From assembly GCF_003391055.1 (NCBI RefSeq), contig NZ_QUAJ01000022.1, positions 1 to 64,000 of the forward strand: a stretch of 64,000 nucleotides of DNA, read 5' to 3'. This document shows positions 63,004 through 64,000 of this stretch, piece after piece (the stretch's first letter is position 1; each line of letters begins with the position of its first letter). A model generated the notes under the pieces. That model made no database searches. It was not told the origin of the DNA and worked only from the letters and a program-made list of their open reading frames with translations. A program made the translations under genes and the position numbers. The DNA is from Psychrilyobacter piezotolerans (GTDB lineage: Bacteria; Fusobacteriota; Fusobacteriia; Fusobacteriales; Fusobacteriaceae).

Positions 63004-63579
63004 TCAATCATTCTTACGGTGAGTTTTTGACTCTCTTTCCAGCTGTTTTGCAAAACTATATAGTGTTTCGTGGATTTCACAAGAAATTTTTAATTTTTTC
63101 TCCTCTTCTAATCCATGGCCTGTTTTTACCAGGATTGATCTCATTCCCAGGGTTTTTCCGGCTTTTACATCACTAATCTTATCTCCTACCATAATCGAAG
63201 ACGAAAAATCTATATTTAAATCTTTTTGCGCATCTAAAAACATCCCAGGTTCAGGCTTTCTACAATTACAATCTAATTTATACCCACCTATACCTTTTTC
63301 AGGATGGTGGGGACAATAATAAAACCCATCTATATGTCCTCCTATTTTCTCCACTTCCTTTTGGAGATAATCATGCAGTACTTTCACACTGCCTTCATCA
63401 TAATAACCCCTGGCTACTCCAGATTGATTGGTCACTACTACAACTAAATAGCCTAAATCATTGAATATTTTTATTGCTTCCTTCGCCCCATCTATAAATT
63501 CAAATTCTTCTATTTTATGAAGATAATCTTTCTCAACATTTATATTTCCATCTCTATCCAAAAAAACACATTTTTTCAC
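63004..63579 (-). CDS. gmhB: D-glycero-D-manno-heptose-1,7-bisphosphate 7-phosphatase
   Basis: GmhB is a HAD-family phosphatase in ADP-heptose synthesis for the lipopolysaccharide core. It has the nucleophile motif FLDRDGNIN, TNQSGVARGYY, a zinc site CPHHPEKG ... CNCRKP, and VGDKISDVKAG. The start codon is GTG, six bases after GGAGG. It supports a Gram-negative envelope. Its place at the head of a mur/fts cluster, where mraZ, mraW, ftsL, ftsI and murE are usual, is uncommon. Confidence 0.93.
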   Translation of the reverse strand: MKKCVFLDRDGNINVEKDYLHKIEEFEFIDGAKEAIKIFNDLGYLVVVVTNQSGVARGYYDEGSVKVLHDYLQKEVEKIGGHIDGFYYCPHHPEKGIGGYKLDCNCRKPEPGMFLDAQKDLNIDFSSSIMVGDKISDVKAGKTLGMRSILVKTGHGLEEEKKLKISCEIHETLYSFAKQLERESKTHRKND

Positions 63580-63612
63580 AAGAATCCTCCCATCATAATT
63601 TTCATCCCTTAT

Positions 63613-63641
63613 ATTATATAAAATTTTTGCACTTTATAACA
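63613..63641 (-). promoter_or_regulatory. Possible promoter of the gmhB-mur-fts cluster
   Basis: A -10 TATAAT (63613-63618) on the minus strand lies about 35 bases upstream of the gmhB start. The -35 at 17 bases distance (TGTTAT, 63636-63641) is poor, so this is a moderate call. Confidence 0.45.
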
Positions 63642-64000
63642 GATTTTATTTAAAAAATAGATTTTTTTCTATAAAATTTCAATATTCTATATTTTTCAGC
63701 AACAAAAAGCCATCAAAATTAATCGATGACTCCTCTATTTTTTTAACTTCTCCAGTATTCTAACCTCACTCGCTATCGAGGGCGAAAGAGATTCTAACTT
63801 TTGAACTTTATATTTTTGTCGCAGATTATACAGATTTATTTTGACCTTTCCTTTTGAAGTTTATAGTCGTTGAGCTTCAGCAGTACTGTTCCTACAATGA
63901 CGATCGTGACTTATTACTCACAAAGACATTTATAAACCTTCTTGAACTTTTACGTCTCGTTTTCCACATCTTAATTTTTTCTAAATAGAAATAAATTAGG
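63642..64000. repeat. Terminal gap with 55-bp repeat copy C
   Basis: No gene is seen to the end of the window. A dispersed-family copy (gtcgcagattatacagattt) is at 63818-63837, and the 55-bp core repeat in plus orientation is at 63856-63910. The core is followed by acatttataaaccttcttgaac, which also flanks copy A, so the true element is about 100-150 bases long. Confidence 0.7.

Noticed and set aside
1-64000. CRISPR array, tRNA genes or a transposase-bearing insertion sequence
   Set aside because: I saw no regularly spaced direct repeats, no tRNA-like cloverleaf with the usual TTCRA arm, and no transposase among the proteins.

Overview
The window is AT-rich chromosomal DNA from an anaerobic bacterium with a Gram-negative envelope, most likely a marine member of the Fusobacteriota (the Psychrilyobacter / Ilyobacter / Propionigenium group). 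That placement is inference. It rests on the low GC content, an acyl-CoA dehydrogenase-EtfBA cluster, a heptose-phosphate phosphatase (GmhB) beside a mur/fts cluster, and ribosomal proteins of bacterial type. The left edge cuts the 5' end of a 16S rRNA gene on the minus strand, preceded by a strong promoter.

Layout. 1-800: 5' end of an rRNA operon, its leader and promoter. 0.8-5.2 kb: a Crp/Fnr regulator divergent from an unusual cluster made of a solute-binding-fold protein with no signal peptide, a cysteine-rich UreG/HypB-like GTPase, a stand-alone ABC ATPase and a zinc-ribbon protein. No permease is present. This is the best candidate for an undescribed cytoplasmic system. 5.3-7.4 kb: an unknown protein, a winged-helix/HU fusion and thioredoxin reductase. 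7.5-14.4 kb: four-carbon acyl-CoA metabolism (thiolase, SDR, acyl-CoA dehydrogenase, EtfB, EtfA) and a regulator with two TetR domains. 14.5-16.1 kb: Pth and an EamA transporter. 16.1-21.5 kb: the alpha/spc ribosomal block on the minus strand (adk, map, infA, rpmJ, rpsM, rpsK, rpsD, rpoA, rplQ), with a structured RNA between rpmJ and rpsM. 21.6-27 kb: an ArsR regulator divergent from a phosphatase-like protein and a BFD-like protein, then a MATE exporter and the bifunctional glutathione enzyme GshF.

27.4-50.1 kb, nearly all on the minus strand: a minimal type IV filament locus (pilin, GspE/PilB, GspF/PilC) with an ABC-2 exporter, a TPR protein, a membrane-anchored coiled coil, two giant secreted von Willebrand A proteins (2254 and 2313 residues) and a 447-residue relative. 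All three large secreted proteins share a C-terminal module. This is the second candidate system. 50.6-51.7 kb: rpsF-ssb-rpsR. 51.8-63.6 kb: gmhB-murF-mraY-murD-murG-murC-murB-ddl-ftsQ-ftsA-ftsZ.

The intergenic spaces carry several families of short dispersed repeats. One is a hairpin-plus-ribosome-binding-site module directly before four genes, with stem bases that covary between copies. Others are a 70-bp palindromic element (two copies), a 55-bp core element (three copies) and a degenerate family resembling acacagat / gtaattcgtg. I saw no CRISPR array, no tRNA gene and no insertion sequence with a transposase.
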